Source: Streptomyces sp. BV286 (GTDB taxonomy: Bacteria; Actinomycetota; Actinomycetes; Streptomycetales; Streptomycetaceae). Taken from it: a DNA stretch of 42,876 bases. Below are positions 1 to 7,753 of the stretch, piece by piece. A model generated the notes under the pieces. The model was not told where the DNA came from. It did not search any database and saw only the letters and a program-made list of their open reading frames with translations. How positions within the stretch are numbered: position 1 is the stretch's first letter; every line of letters begins with the position of its first letter. The DNA lies in the NCBI RefSeq assembly GCF_019090165.1, contig NZ_JAHRIB010000148.1:1-42876 (forward strand). The letters run 5' to 3'. The translations under genes were made by a program, and so were the position numbers.

Positions 1-2141
1 ACCCCGACCCCCGTAACCCGCAGAAACTGCTCCCGCACCTCCCGGTACCGCAGCAGCTCCGCCGCCACGGGGTCGAGCACCCGGGCCCGGCCGCACCCCG
101 AGGCGGCCTCCCGCAACCGGCGCTCCGCCTCCAGCCCGTACCGTCGCGCGGGTCCGCTCGCCGCCAGTTTGCAGGCCCACTCGACGCCCGGGCCGCCCAC
201 GATGCCGACGACCATCAGCAGCACGGGCACGCCGAGGTTCGGCGACATGAACCCGATGACCTGCCCCAGCAGCCACAGCCCGCCCACGACTTGGAGGATG
301 GTCATGGCCGCCTGTGCGAGGACGGCGACCGGCCACCATCCGGGCCGCGGCGGCCGCCCGACGGGAGTCCCGGCCCGTACCGCCAGTTCGTCCAAGGCCT
401 CGGACAGCCCCTGCGACCCACGTACGGCCGCCTCCCGCACCGCCTGCGCCCAGGGCGCGGGCAGTCCGCCGGCCGCCTGCTCGGCGACCGTGCGCACCGC
501 CTGCTCGACGCGCTGCCGCGCCGTGGCCTCCTCGTCGGCCTGTGCCCGTACCGAGAGGCGTCCGGTCGGTGGTTCGCGCCGGTCCTGGTGCCAGCGCCAC
601 AGCCGTAGCCAGGGCGTGCCGCACGCGCGGTTGGCGTTGCGGCGCCACGCGCGTTCGGCCGCCTCGCCCGCCGCCGTGGCGCCGACCGCGTCGGCGAGAC
701 GGTCGGCGAACTCGTCGCGCGCCTCCTCGCTGAGCCCCGCCGTCCGCCGGTTCGCGTAGACGGGCCACAGGCGCACCGCGGCCGCGTCCACGTCGGCGGA
801 GATCCGGCGGGCCGCGGCGCCCCGTTCGGCCACGAAATGGCCGAGCACCTCGCGCAGTTCACCGATGCCGTCGCCGGTGAGCGCGGACAGCGCAAGGACG
901 GTCGCGCCCGGCTCGCCGTACTCGCCGAGGGCGATCCCGTCCTCGTCGAGCAGCCGCCGCAGGTCGTCGAGGACCTGGTCGGCGGCTTCTCCGGGCAGCC
1001 GGTCGATCTGGTTGAGGACCACGAAGGTGACCTCCGCGTGTCCCGCCATGGGCCGCAGATAGCGCTCATGAAGTACGGCGTCGGCGTACTTCTCCGGGTC
1101 GACGACCCAGATGACGGCGTCCACGAGAGCGAGGATCCGGTCGACGTGTTCGCGGTGCTGGACGGCCGCCGAGTCGTGGTCGGGCAGGTCCACCAGGACG
1201 AGCCCGCGCAACTGTGCCTCGGCCTCCGCGCTCTGCAGGGGCCGACGGCGCAGCCGGCCGGGAATGCCGAGTCGGTCGATGAGGCCGGCCGCGCCGTCGC
1301 TCCAACTGCAGGCGATGGGGGCGGCGGTGGTCGGCCTGCGTACCCCGGTCTCCGAGATGGCCACTCCGGCGAGCGCGTTGAAGAGCTGCGACTTGCCGCT
1401 TCCGGTGGCTCCGGCGATGGCGACGACGGTGTGCTGCCCCGAGAGCCTGCGCCGCGCCGCTGCCTCGTCCAGAACCTGTCCCGCCTCGGCGAGGGTCCGG
1501 CTGTCGAGCCGCGTGCGGGAGAGCCCCACCAGTTCGCGCAGGGCGTCGAGGCGGGACCTCAGCGGCCCGTCGTACGCGAGGGGGGTCACCACGGGCGGTC
1601 TGTTGTCCACGACGGTCTCCTGTACGGGCCTGGTCTGTCCCTCGGCCGTGGCGGTCACACGGCGTGCGATCAGCCCGTCGTCCCAGGCGCCCGCCGACTC
1701 AGCGGCGTCGGCGTCGTCCGCGCCGCCCGTGCCGTCGGCGGCAGCGACCCGCTCGGAGTCGTCACGGTCCCCCGGGCGCCTGCTCCCCGAATCACCACTC
1801 TCCTTGCGGGCGGCCTTCCTGCCGGGCCTGTCAGGCCTATCAGGGTCCTTCTTGCGGGCGCTTCTCCGGTCGGTCACGGGATCGTCCTCCACGCGCGCGT
1901 GCCCACGGCCCGAACGCTTCCCGTCCCAGCGCTTCTCACCCCGGCGCTCTTCGCTCACACGTTCCCGACCCACGCCCTCCTGGCCCGAGCCCTCCTGTGC
2001 CGTGCGCTGATGACCTGAGCGCTGCTGACCCGAGCACTCCTGGTCAGGACGCCCTTCCTCCGGGCGCCCCTCGCCCTCCCGCCCCTCGTCGTCGTCTCCC
2101 GGCTGGTCGGCGTGATCCGTGTGGTCCGTGACGGCGGTCAC
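1..2141 (-). CDS. dynB: Dynamin-like GTPase DynB, membrane partner (3' end outside window)
   Basis: A large GTPase of the bacterial dynamin type, read on the minus strand with no stop before the window edge (at least 713 codons). An acidic, disordered N-terminus of about 150 residues is followed by a G domain: P-loop GATGSGKS near residue 244, G3 motif DLPDHDS near 317 and G4 motif NQID near 375. A hydrophobic stretch around residues 604-652 looks like two membrane spans. It overlaps or abuts the stop of the upstream GTPase gene, so the two form one operon. Known: Streptomyces DynA/DynB stabilise FtsZ rings during sporulation septation, and DynB is the membrane-spanning partner. That identification rests on gene pairing and topology, not on alignment. 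The start is uncertain: GTG at 2141 has AAGGAG about 11 nt upstream, while GTG at 2150 would give a 4-nt GTGA overlap but leaves only 2 nt after the Shine-Dalgarno sequence. Confidence 0.8.
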   Translation of the reverse strand, partial: MTAVTDHTDHADQPGDDDEGREGEGRPEEGRPDQECSGQQRSGHQRTAQEGSGQEGVGRERVSEERRGEKRWDGKRSGRGHARVEDDPVTDRRSARKKDPDRPDRPGRKAARKESGDSGSRRPGDRDDSERVAAADGTGGADDADAAESAGAWDDGLIARRVTATAEGQTRPVQETVVDNRPPVVTPLAYDGPLRSRLDALRELVGLSRTRLDSRTLAEAGQVLDEAAARRRLSGQHTVVAIAGATGSGKSQLFNALAGVAISETGVRRPTTAAPIACSWSDGAAGLIDRLGIPGRLRRRPLQSAEAEAQLRGLVLVDLPDHDSAAVQHREHVDRILALVDAVIWVVDPEKYADAVLHERYLRPMAGHAEVTFVVLNQIDRLPGEAADQVLDDLRRLLDEDGIALGEYGEPGATVLALSALTGDGIGELREVLGHFVAERGAAARRISADVDAAAVRLWPVYANRRTAGLSEEARDEFADRLADAVGATAAGEAAERAWRRNANRACGTPWLRLWRWHQDRREPPTGRLSVRAQADEEATARQRVEQAVRTVAEQAAGGLPAPWAQAVREAAVRGSQGLSEALDELAVRAGTPVGRPPRPGWWPVAVLAQAAMTILQVVGGLWLLGQVIGFMSPNLGVPVLLMVVGIVGGPGVEWACKLAASGPARRYGLEAERRLREAASGCGRARVLDPVAAELLRYREVREQFLRVTGVG

Positions 2142-2146
2142 CGCGG

Positions 2147-3754
2147 TCACCTCTCCTTCTGCAGTACGGACAGCGCGGCGATGAGTTCGGCCTGGGGTTC
2201 CGGATGTACGTCGAGGGCGTCGAGCGGGGCGAGCCGCCGCTCCCGTTCGTCGTGCAGCGTCCTGTCGAGGTAGTCGGTGAGCAGCCGGCCGCCCTTGTCG
2301 CGCAGCCGCAGCGCACCGTGGGCACCGATCCGCTCGGCGAGCCCTTCGCCCGCGGACCGCGCCCGCCGGCCGCCCAGGAGCGCGGTGGCGACCAGCGCGG
2401 CCACCACCTCGGGATCCGGTGCGACGCTCTTCTCCAGGGCGCGCACCTCCTCCTCCGCGTACTCCTCGAGGATCCGCCGCCAGCGCCGTACGGCCAGCCC
2501 GATGCGGTGCTCAGCGCTCTCCAGCACCGGATCCCGGTCCGTCAGCCCCGGGGCCGACGCGGCGGGTTCGCGCCGCCACGCCTCGTCGATGCGCTCGTCG
2601 GCCGCGGTGACGGCGCACAGCAGGAGTGCGGCCAGGCTCTCGACGAGCGCGTCGAGCAGTTCACCGGCGGTGCAGTCCAGCGGGTAGCTGCGCCACCGCT
2701 TGAGCGCACCCCCGGCGAGGACGGCCCCGGCCTGCAGGCGGCCCCGCAGACGCGTGTACTCGCTGTCGTACGCCCCGTCGACGGCCGCGGTGAGCCGCAG
2801 CGCGGCGGCGTACTGGGCGGCGGAGGCGCTGGCGAGTTCGGGCATCCGTGACTTCAGCGAGTCGAGCACTCCGTAGGCCGTGCGGGCCATCGCCTGATGC
2901 CGGGAGCCCGGATCCTGCACCTGCTGGGCGAGCCAGGCCCGCAGGGGCGCCACGGCGGTGGCCGGAAGCAGCCCCCCACCCCAGGCGGATTCGGGCAGTT
3001 CGGGCACGGTGAAGCGGGGTACCTCGCCGAGCCCCGCCTTGGCGAGCAGCGCGCCGTACTGGCGGGAGACCTCGGACACCACCTGGTGGGGCACCCGGTC
3101 GAGCACGGTGACGAGGGTGGCGTCGTGCTCCTTGGCGGTACGCAGCAGATGCCAGGGCACCGCGTCGGCGTACCGTGCCGCCGTGGTGACCATGACCCAG
3201 ATGTCGGCCGCGCAGATGAGTTCGGCGGCGAGCACCCGGTTGTCGGCCACCAAGGAGTCGATGTCGGGCGCGTCGAGGAGCGCGAGCCCGCGCGGGAGGG
3301 TGTCGGCCGTCTCGATCCGCAGCACGCGCGTGTCGTCCTCACCCGGCAGCAGCGGATCGTCACCGGCGTCCTGTTGGGGCACCCACACGCGCGTGAGGTC
3401 GGGCAGTACGCGCATCCCGCTGAACCAGTGATGGTCCTCGGGATGGCAGACGAGCACCGGCGTACGCGTCGTGGGCCGAAGCACCCCGGCCTCACTGACC
3501 CGCCGCCCCACAAGGGAGTTGACCAGCGTCGACTTGCCGGCTCCGGTCGATCCTCCGATCACGGCGAGCAGGGGTGCTTCGGGTTCCCTCAAGCGGGGCA
3601 CGAGATAGTCGTCGAGTTGCGCGAGCAGTTCGTCGCGGTTGGCACGCGCGCGTGGAGCCCCCGCCAGGGGCAGCGGGAAGCGTGCGGCGGCGACACGGTC
3701 GCGCAGGGCGGAGAGTGCGTCGAGCAGCTGGGGCCGTACGTCCAAGGTCACCAC
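2147..3754 (-). CDS. dynA: Dynamin-like GTPase DynA
   Basis: A 535-residue soluble large GTPase. The P-loop GGSTGAGKST lies at residues 67-76, a switch I threonine pair at 95-96, the G3 motif DAPDIDS at 161-167 and a degenerate G4 (TVLDRV) near 216-221. The rest is a long helical region typical of bacterial dynamin-like proteins, with no clear membrane span. It is first in a two-gene operon with the membrane-spanning partner downstream, matching what is known of Streptomyces dynAB, whose products act at sporulation septa with SsgB and FtsZ. The GTG start has no Shine-Dalgarno sequence but sits 6 nt after a CATTCT -10 box, so translation is probably leaderless. Family membership is secure; the dynA name is inferred from pairing and length. 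Confidence 0.85.
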   Translation of the reverse strand: MVTLDVRPQLLDALSALRDRVAAARFPLPLAGAPRARANRDELLAQLDDYLVPRLREPEAPLLAVIGGSTGAGKSTLVNSLVGRRVSEAGVLRPTTRTPVLVCHPEDHHWFSGMRVLPDLTRVWVPQQDAGDDPLLPGEDDTRVLRIETADTLPRGLALLDAPDIDSLVADNRVLAAELICAADIWVMVTTAARYADAVPWHLLRTAKEHDATLVTVLDRVPHQVVSEVSRQYGALLAKAGLGEVPRFTVPELPESAWGGGLLPATAVAPLRAWLAQQVQDPGSRHQAMARTAYGVLDSLKSRMPELASASAAQYAAALRLTAAVDGAYDSEYTRLRGRLQAGAVLAGGALKRWRSYPLDCTAGELLDALVESLAALLLCAVTAADERIDEAWRREPAASAPGLTDRDPVLESAEHRIGLAVRRWRRILEEYAEEEVRALEKSVAPDPEVVAALVATALLGGRRARSAGEGLAERIGAHGALRLRDKGGRLLTDYLDRTLHDERERRLAPLDALDVHPEPQAELIAALSVLQKER

Positions 3755-4064
3755 ATGCGAAGAATGCCCAATTTTGGAGGCTTTCTAAAGCATATGGGCA
3801 TGTCTGCGCGCCGACAGGACACACGGGGCGGAAGGGACGACTGGGGCGCAGGCATAACGAGTGCACAACACCCGGGGCGTGAGACGCCAAAAGCGATGCA
3901 CGATTCGCACCTGCCTGCGATTATCAGGACCGCTTCACTGAACCTCCACATTGAGCCACGGAGGCGAAGCGCCAGGCAAAGGGACCCAGGAGCTCTATCC
4001 TTGTCCCCGGCACGGCACAGCCCCGCCCACATCCGGGCACCAGCACCACAGGCCACCACACCCG
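3755..4064. other. Intergenic stretch between dynA and tRNA-Arg
   Basis: About 310 nt without a convincing gene. It holds the dynAB promoter at its left end and, near 3996, a TATCCT word that could be a -10 box for the tRNA, although no good -35 accompanies it. Open frames crossing this stretch lack Shine-Dalgarno sequences and family resemblance. Confidence 0.5.
3761..3789 (-). promoter_or_regulatory. Probable leaderless promoter of dynAB
   Basis: On the minus strand TTTAGA (3784-3789), a 17-nt spacer and CATTCT (3761-3766) are followed after exactly 6 nt by the GTG start of dynA. There is no Shine-Dalgarno sequence in that gap. This spacing is the usual layout of leaderless actinobacterial transcripts. 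An AT-rich CATATGGG word lies just upstream of the -35 box. Confidence 0.5.
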
Positions 4065-4137
4065 GCCCCCGTAGCTCAGTGGATAGAGCAGGCGCCTTCT
4101 AAGCGCTTGGCCGCAGGTTCGAGTCCTGCCGGGGGCG
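4065..4137 (+). tRNA. tRNA-Arg (anticodon TCT)
   Basis: A full cloverleaf can be drawn. Acceptor stem GCCCCCG/CGGGGGC (4065-4071 with 4130-4136); D stem GCTC/GAGC; anticodon stem GGCGC/GCGCT around loop CTTCTAA, giving anticodon TCT that reads the rare arginine codon AGA; T arm GCAGG-TTCGAGT-CCTGC. The discriminator base is G and CCA is not encoded, as is common in Streptomyces. An intrinsic terminator follows 9 nt later, so it is a single-gene transcript. Confidence 0.95.
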
Positions 4138-4146
4138 CCTCTCCCC

Positions 4147-4171
4147 GCCCTCCCTCCGGGAGGGCTTTTTT
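4147..4171 (+). terminator. Intrinsic terminator of tRNA-Arg
   Basis: An 8-bp perfect stem (GCCCTCCC/GGGAGGGC) with a 3-nt loop is followed by six T residues. This is a textbook rho-independent terminator, unusually T-rich for this genome, 9 nt after the tRNA. Confidence 0.9.
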
Positions 4172-4220
4172 GCTGCCCCGCGCCGACGGGCCCGGCGTCC
4201 TGGGGGCCGGGCGACGCCAC

Positions 4221-4226
4221 TAGCCT
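4221..4226 (+). promoter_or_regulatory. -10 box for a leaderless kinase transcript
   Basis: TAGCCT lies 6 nt before the ATG of the kinase gene and no Shine-Dalgarno sequence is present. This fits the TANNNT spacing of leaderless actinobacterial genes. No good -35 hexamer is visible. Confidence 0.4.
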
Positions 4227-4232
4227 GTGGCC

Positions 4233-5804
4233 ATGAGCGCAGTGGGGGACGTGGTCGACGGGCGGTTCGAGCTGATCGGACGGCTCGGGAGCGGAGGCAT
4301 GGGGACGGTGTGGCGGGCGCGCGACGGCGTGCTGCACCGGGAGGTCGCCCTCAAGGCCGTACGGCAGGACGCGGCGGCCTCCGAAGCCGTCCGAGAGCGG
4401 GTCCTGCGCGAGGCGCGGGCCCTCGCCCGGGTCAGCCACCCGAACGTGGTGATGATCCATCACATCGTCGACGACGACCCGCACCCGTGGCTCGTGATGG
4501 AACTCGTGGAAGGCGTCTCGCTCCAGGAGCGGCTCGACGCCGGTCCGCTGCCCCCCACGGAGGCCGCCCGCCTGGGCCGGCAGGTGCTCGCCGCGCTGCG
4601 CGCCGCCGACGCGTCCGGAGTCCAGCACCGGGACGTCAAACCCGCCAACATCCTGCTGCGTGCCGACGGCTCCGCCGTGCTCACCGACTTCGGTATCGCG
4701 GCGCTCCAGGGTTCGACCGCGCTGACGGCCACCGGCGAACTCATCGGCTCCCCCGAGTACATCGCCCCCGAACGGATCCGCGGCAACAACGACGATCCGG
4801 CGTCCGACCTCTGGTCCCTGGGTCTCGTCCTGTACGTGTGCGTGGAGGGCGTCAGTCCGCTGCGCCGCGGGACGGCCCTGACCACGCTGGCCGCCGTGCT
4901 CGACGAGGCCGTGCCCCCGCCGGTGCGCTCCGGCCCGCTGTCGCCCGTACTCGAGGCCCTGCTCGTACGCGATCCGGCGGCCCGGCCCGACGCGGCCCGG
5001 CTGGACGCGATGCTGGCCCAGGTCGAGTCGGGTACGGCGCCGAAGTGGTCGGCGCCGACGGCGACTGCCACGCTGCCGCCCCCTCCGACGGGCCCGACGG
5101 CTCCGACGCGCATCCTCGACGTACCCCCCGAGTCGGGCGGCTCCGTACCGTCCGAGTCGGGTGGCTCCGTGCCCGCCGAGCCGGTCGGCGCCCTCACGGT
5201 GCCCGTCCGGAGTCACCGCCCGCCCAGACCCTGGAGGCGTGCGGCGCTCGCCGCCGCTGCCGCCGTCACCGTCGTCGCCCTCGCGGCGGCCGCGACCACC
5301 CTGTACCTCAACCTGCGCGATCCGGGCGCCAAGCACAGCGACGCCGCGGGAGGCGGCGCGTCGAAGTCCGCCGCCTCGCCCTCGCAATCCGAGAAACGGA
5401 CATCGGAGCCCGCGGACGCGCCGACGCCGTCCACGACACCCACCCCGACACCGTCGCAGCCGCAGGGCTCCGCCACCCAGGGCTGGATCGCCCAGCTCTT
5501 CTCCGAACCGGTCGCCTCCGGCACCGCTGTCCGGGACCAACGGCTCGCCGTTGTCCGGCAGACCGTCCCCGAGGCCGTCTACCTCCGCAGCGACGACTAC
5601 GCGTCCCTCCGCCCCGGTTACTGGGTCGTCTACGCCCCGGGCCCCTTCACCGACGGCCGCGCCGCCCTGACCTTCTGCGACAGCCGCGGCAGGACCACAC
5701 CGACCAGCTGCACCGGCCGATACCTGAGCACGAGCGCCGACGACTACGGCTTCCAGTGCCGCCCCCCGGCCGCCGCCGCGACGGGCCGCTGCACCCGCCC
5801 GTGA
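4233..5804 (+). CDS. Membrane serine/threonine protein kinase (Hanks type)
   Basis: A 523-residue eukaryotic-like kinase. Visible elements: Gly-rich loop GSGGMG (19-24), ATP-anchoring lysine in VALK (K41), catalytic loop HRDVKPAN (132-139, base D134), DFG (152-154) and APE (178-180). A proline/threonine-rich juxtamembrane linker is followed by one membrane span near 335-361 and an extracellular C-terminal part of about 160 residues with a Ser/Thr/Pro stalk and several cysteines. No PASTA repeats are seen, so the ligand is unknown. The start at ATG 4233 is preferred because TAGCCT lies 6 nt upstream, implying a leaderless mRNA; a GTG two codons earlier is possible. It stands alone between a tRNA and a convergent DUF2087 gene. 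Confidence 0.92.
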   Translation: MSAVGDVVDGRFELIGRLGSGGMGTVWRARDGVLHREVALKAVRQDAAASEAVRERVLREARALARVSHPNVVMIHHIVDDDPHPWLVMELVEGVSLQERLDAGPLPPTEAARLGRQVLAALRAADASGVQHRDVKPANILLRADGSAVLTDFGIAALQGSTALTATGELIGSPEYIAPERIRGNNDDPASDLWSLGLVLYVCVEGVSPLRRGTALTTLAAVLDEAVPPPVRSGPLSPVLEALLVRDPAARPDAARLDAMLAQVESGTAPKWSAPTATATLPPPPTGPTAPTRILDVPPESGGSVPSESGGSVPAEPVGALTVPVRSHRPPRPWRRAALAAAAAVTVVALAAAATTLYLNLRDPGAKHSDAAGGGASKSAASPSQSEKRTSEPADAPTPSTTPTPTPSQPQGSATQGWIAQLFSEPVASGTAVRDQRLAVVRQTVPEAVYLRSDDYASLRPGYWVVYAPGPFTDGRAALTFCDSRGRTTPTSCTGRYLSTSADDYGFQCRPPAAAATGRCTRP

Positions 5805-5890
5805 CACGGTCCGGCAACTCGCCGCTCAGCCCCTGCGCCTGCGCCTGCCCGTGCCCGTGACGGCATCAGGGAAAGGGACCGTCCCGCCCC

Positions 5891-5905
5891 GTGAGGTCCC
5901 CTCAC
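5891..5905. terminator. Small hairpin between convergent genes
   Basis: GTGAGG, a 3-nt loop and CCTCAC form a 6-bp perfect stem in the gap between the converging kinase and DUF2087 genes. There is no T run. It is short, so a terminator role is only possible. Confidence 0.3.
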
Positions 5906-5923
5906 CCCGGGCCGCCGGTCGGC

Positions 5924-6238
5924 TCAGGCGGCCTCGTCCGCCCTCCGGTACACCCCGTCGCTGCGGCGCAGATGATGCTGGTCCACCAAACTCCGGCGCA
6001 GCGTCACATGGTCGGTCTGTCCGCCCTCGCACCAGCCGCGCAGCTTCTCGTTCACCTCGGGCTCGCTGTAGTCGGCGCCCGGCCGGAACGTCTCCTCGGC
6101 AATGTGCCGCAGGACGATCAGCTTGCGGTTCCACCGGGCGGGCAGCCGCGTCAGCCGACCGTCGCGCACGAAGGTCCGCAAGATCGCCTTTTCCGCGTCG
6201 CGGGCCGATCCGGCCTCCGTACGAGCCGTACCGGTCAT
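5924..6238 (-). CDS. DUF2087 domain protein
   Basis: A 104-residue soluble protein. The core (KLIVLRHIAEETF, then YSEPEVNEKL and a run ending RRSDGVYRR) matches the DUF2087 domain as I know it, a small winged-helix-like module often found at the end of transcription factors and acetyltransferases. Here it stands alone after a short leader. ATG at 6238 is chosen because AGGAGGAAGG precedes it by about 9 nt. The frame continues upstream but that part is arginine/proline-rich and lacks a ribosome site. It is divergent from the chaplin gene chpG. Function unknown; a DNA-binding role is a guess. Confidence 0.8.
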   Translation of the reverse strand: MTGTARTEAGSARDAEKAILRTFVRDGRLTRLPARWNRKLIVLRHIAEETFRPGADYSEPEVNEKLRGWCEGGQTDHVTLRRSLVDQHHLRRSDGVYRRADEAA

Positions 6239-6449
6239 GGGGGCACCCCTTCCTCCTGGGCAGGTGCCCGCCTCGTACGAACACCGCGGGGATGCTATGC
6301 GGAGGGGCACCGGGGCCTCATCCGGTTTTCCCGTCCCGGCCGGACACTCTCCGCATCCGGTTCTCGGTCTCTCGGCCGAAGACCCCTTCAACTCATATGA
6401 CTTATCACCCCATATGAAGCAGCTTGGTGGATGATGCGCCGCCGAGCAC

Positions 6450-6477
6450 CGTTACCCGCCGTGAGCCTTCGCGTTGA
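6450..6477 (+). promoter_or_regulatory. sigma-BldN-type promoter of chpG
   Basis: CGTTAC (6450-6455), exactly 16 nt, then CGTTGA (6472-6477). The recalled sigma-BldN consensus is CGTAAC-N16-CGTTGA, so 11 of 12 bases match with ideal spacing. Chaplin and rodlin genes are known members of the BldN regulon. It lies about 60 nt before the chpG start. Confidence 0.75.
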
Positions 6478-6535
6478 AAGGGCAGTGCGGTCGCGTTCAT
6501 GCTGCCGCGCTCACCGATTCGAAGGAGAGAACGTG

Positions 6536-6802
6536 ATGTCTCGCATCGCGAAGGCAGCCGGTGTCGCGCTCGGCACCAGTGCCGTTGTCATCAGTGGCGC
6601 CGGCCTGGCCATGGCCGACGCGGACGCCGCGGGCAAGGCCGTCGGCTCGCCCGGCGTCCTGTCGGGCAACGTCATCCAGGTCCCGGTCAACGTGCCGGTC
6701 AACGTCTGCGGCAACACCGTGAACGTCATCGGCCTGCTGAACCCGGCGTTCGGCAACAAGTGCGCGAACCTCGACGACGGCCCCAAGGGCTACGGCCGCT
6801 GA
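6536..6802 (+). CDS. chpG: Short chaplin (ChpG-like)
   Basis: An 88-residue secreted amyloid surfactant protein. A Sec signal peptide (MSRIAKAAG through AMA) precedes one chaplin domain with GSPGVLSGN, two hydrophobic VPV blocks, and the conserved cysteine pair in NVCGN and GNKC that forms a disulfide. Chaplins self-assemble at the air-water interface and on the aerial hypha surface. Unusual: after the second cysteine it has a 12-residue tail with DDGPKGYGR, a motif also found in the long chaplin at 27602-28675, whereas the other short chaplins here end right after the cysteine. AAGGAG precedes the ATG. The chpG name comes from its position next to DUF2087 and melC2. Confidence 0.93.
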   Translation: MSRIAKAAGVALGTSAVVISGAGLAMADADAAGKAVGSPGVLSGNVIQVPVNVPVNVCGNTVNVIGLLNPAFGNKCANLDDGPKGYGR

Positions 6803-6813
6803 GCCACCGCACC

Positions 6814-6860
6814 CACGTGAAGGCCCCCGGCGACAGAACACCGCCGGGGGCCTTCACGTG
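6814..6860. terminator. Bidirectional terminator between chpG and melC2
   Basis: A perfect 19-bp inverted repeat (6814-6832 and 6842-6860) around a 9-nt loop lies 11 nt after the chpG stop and 26 nt from the stop of the convergent melC2 gene. It can serve both transcripts. Confidence 0.85.
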
Positions 6861-6886
6861 CCCGGACCATCTCCCGCTCCGGCGCC

Positions 6887-7753
6887 TCACACGTACCGGT
6901 AGATCCGGCTGTGGTCCTCCATCTCGTCCGGCGTCACACCCCAGGGCGGCATCTCCTCGTGCCGCGCCACGATCCGTCCGTGCTGCAGGTCGCCCAGCTC
7001 TGGCGGCGACTTGGGCAGATACCGCGCGCCCTGGTGCCGCTTCTGCCAGCGCGTCCAGAGCAGGTCGACGAACGAGTGGTGCAGCCAGAAGACGGGGTCG
7101 TTGACCGAGGCCCCGCCGAGCATGTGTCCGCCGACCCAGCGGTGGACCCGGTTGTGGTTGCGCCAGGCGTCGTTGCCCCGTCCGGTCCCCCACCCTTCGA
7201 GCCTGTTGCGAAAGCCCCGGCCCGACGTGGAGTCCCAGGGCGCCACGTCGTACACGGGGTCCTTGAGGGCCCGGGCGAGTTCGGCGGCGGTGGGCAGGGC
7301 GAGCGGGTCGTGGGGCCGGCCCAGGTCACGCATGAGGTAGTCGCCGTCGGTCATCGACTCCTTGACGACCCACTTCTTGTGCCGGCGGGCGAACGGCCCG
7401 GTCGTCACCTGACGGTCGGACCGCCGCCCGTTGCCCCCGAGCAGGTCCTCCTGCCACAGCGAGGCGGCGGGTGTGCGGTCCTTCGTCCAGTCCCAGTACG
7501 GCACGGACACCCCGGCGTCCACCCGGCGCAGCGCCCGCTCCAGGTCGAGCAGGAACCGCCGGTGCCAGGGCAGGAAGGAGGGCGCCATGTGGGCCGCACG
7601 CAGCCCGCCCTCGCCGTCCGACACGTAGTGGTCGATGTGCATGCGGACGAACTCGTCGTACTCACCGGTGCGTTTGATCTCCAGGAACGCTCCGACGAGC
7701 CTGCGCTTCTCCGTACGCGTCAGCGCGCTCACGTTCTTACGCGTGTACGCCAT
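6887..7753 (-). CDS. melC2: Tyrosinase MelC2
   Basis: A 288-residue type-3 copper monooxygenase that oxidises tyrosine and DOPA to quinones, the first steps of melanin synthesis. Both copper sites are visible: CuA H39 (in MHIDH), H55 and H64 (in FLPWHR), and CuB H200 and H204 (in NHNRVH) with H226 (in FWLHH). The spacings match the S. castaneoglobisporus enzyme. It has no signal peptide of its own; the known mechanism is piggy-back Tat export and copper loading by MelC1. Its start lies inside the end of melC1 (17-nt overlap), so the two are translationally coupled. Confidence 0.96.
   Translation of the reverse strand: MAYTRKNVSALTRTEKRRLVGAFLEIKRTGEYDEFVRMHIDHYVSDGEGGLRAAHMAPSFLPWHRRFLLDLERALRRVDAGVSVPYWDWTKDRTPAASLWQEDLLGGNGRRSDRQVTTGPFARRHKKWVVKESMTDGDYLMRDLGRPHDPLALPTAAELARALKDPVYDVAPWDSTSGRGFRNRLEGWGTGRGNDAWRNHNRVHRWVGGHMLGGASVNDPVFWLHHSFVDLLWTRWQKRHQGARYLPKSPPELGDLQHGRIVARHEEMPPWGVTPDEMEDHSRIYRYV

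Noticed and set aside
837..2018. A 393-codon plus-strand open frame opposite dynB
   Set aside because: The minus strand carries a continuous GTPase with G1, G3 and G4 motifs; the plus frame has none.
3748..4059. A 103-codon minus-strand frame in the dynA-tRNA gap
   Set aside because: No ribosome site, no similarity I can see, and it overlaps the dynA start and the promoter.
4065..4171. tRNA-Arg as an integration site with a resident mobile element
   Set aside because: No integrase, no duplicated tRNA 3' end and no att-like repeat were found in the window; the tRNA is followed directly by its terminator.
3924..5807. A 627-codon open frame on the minus strand opposite the Ser/Thr kinase
   Set aside because: It is the antisense shadow of a clearly recognisable kinase gene in high-GC DNA, has Arg/Gly-rich composition and no family motifs.
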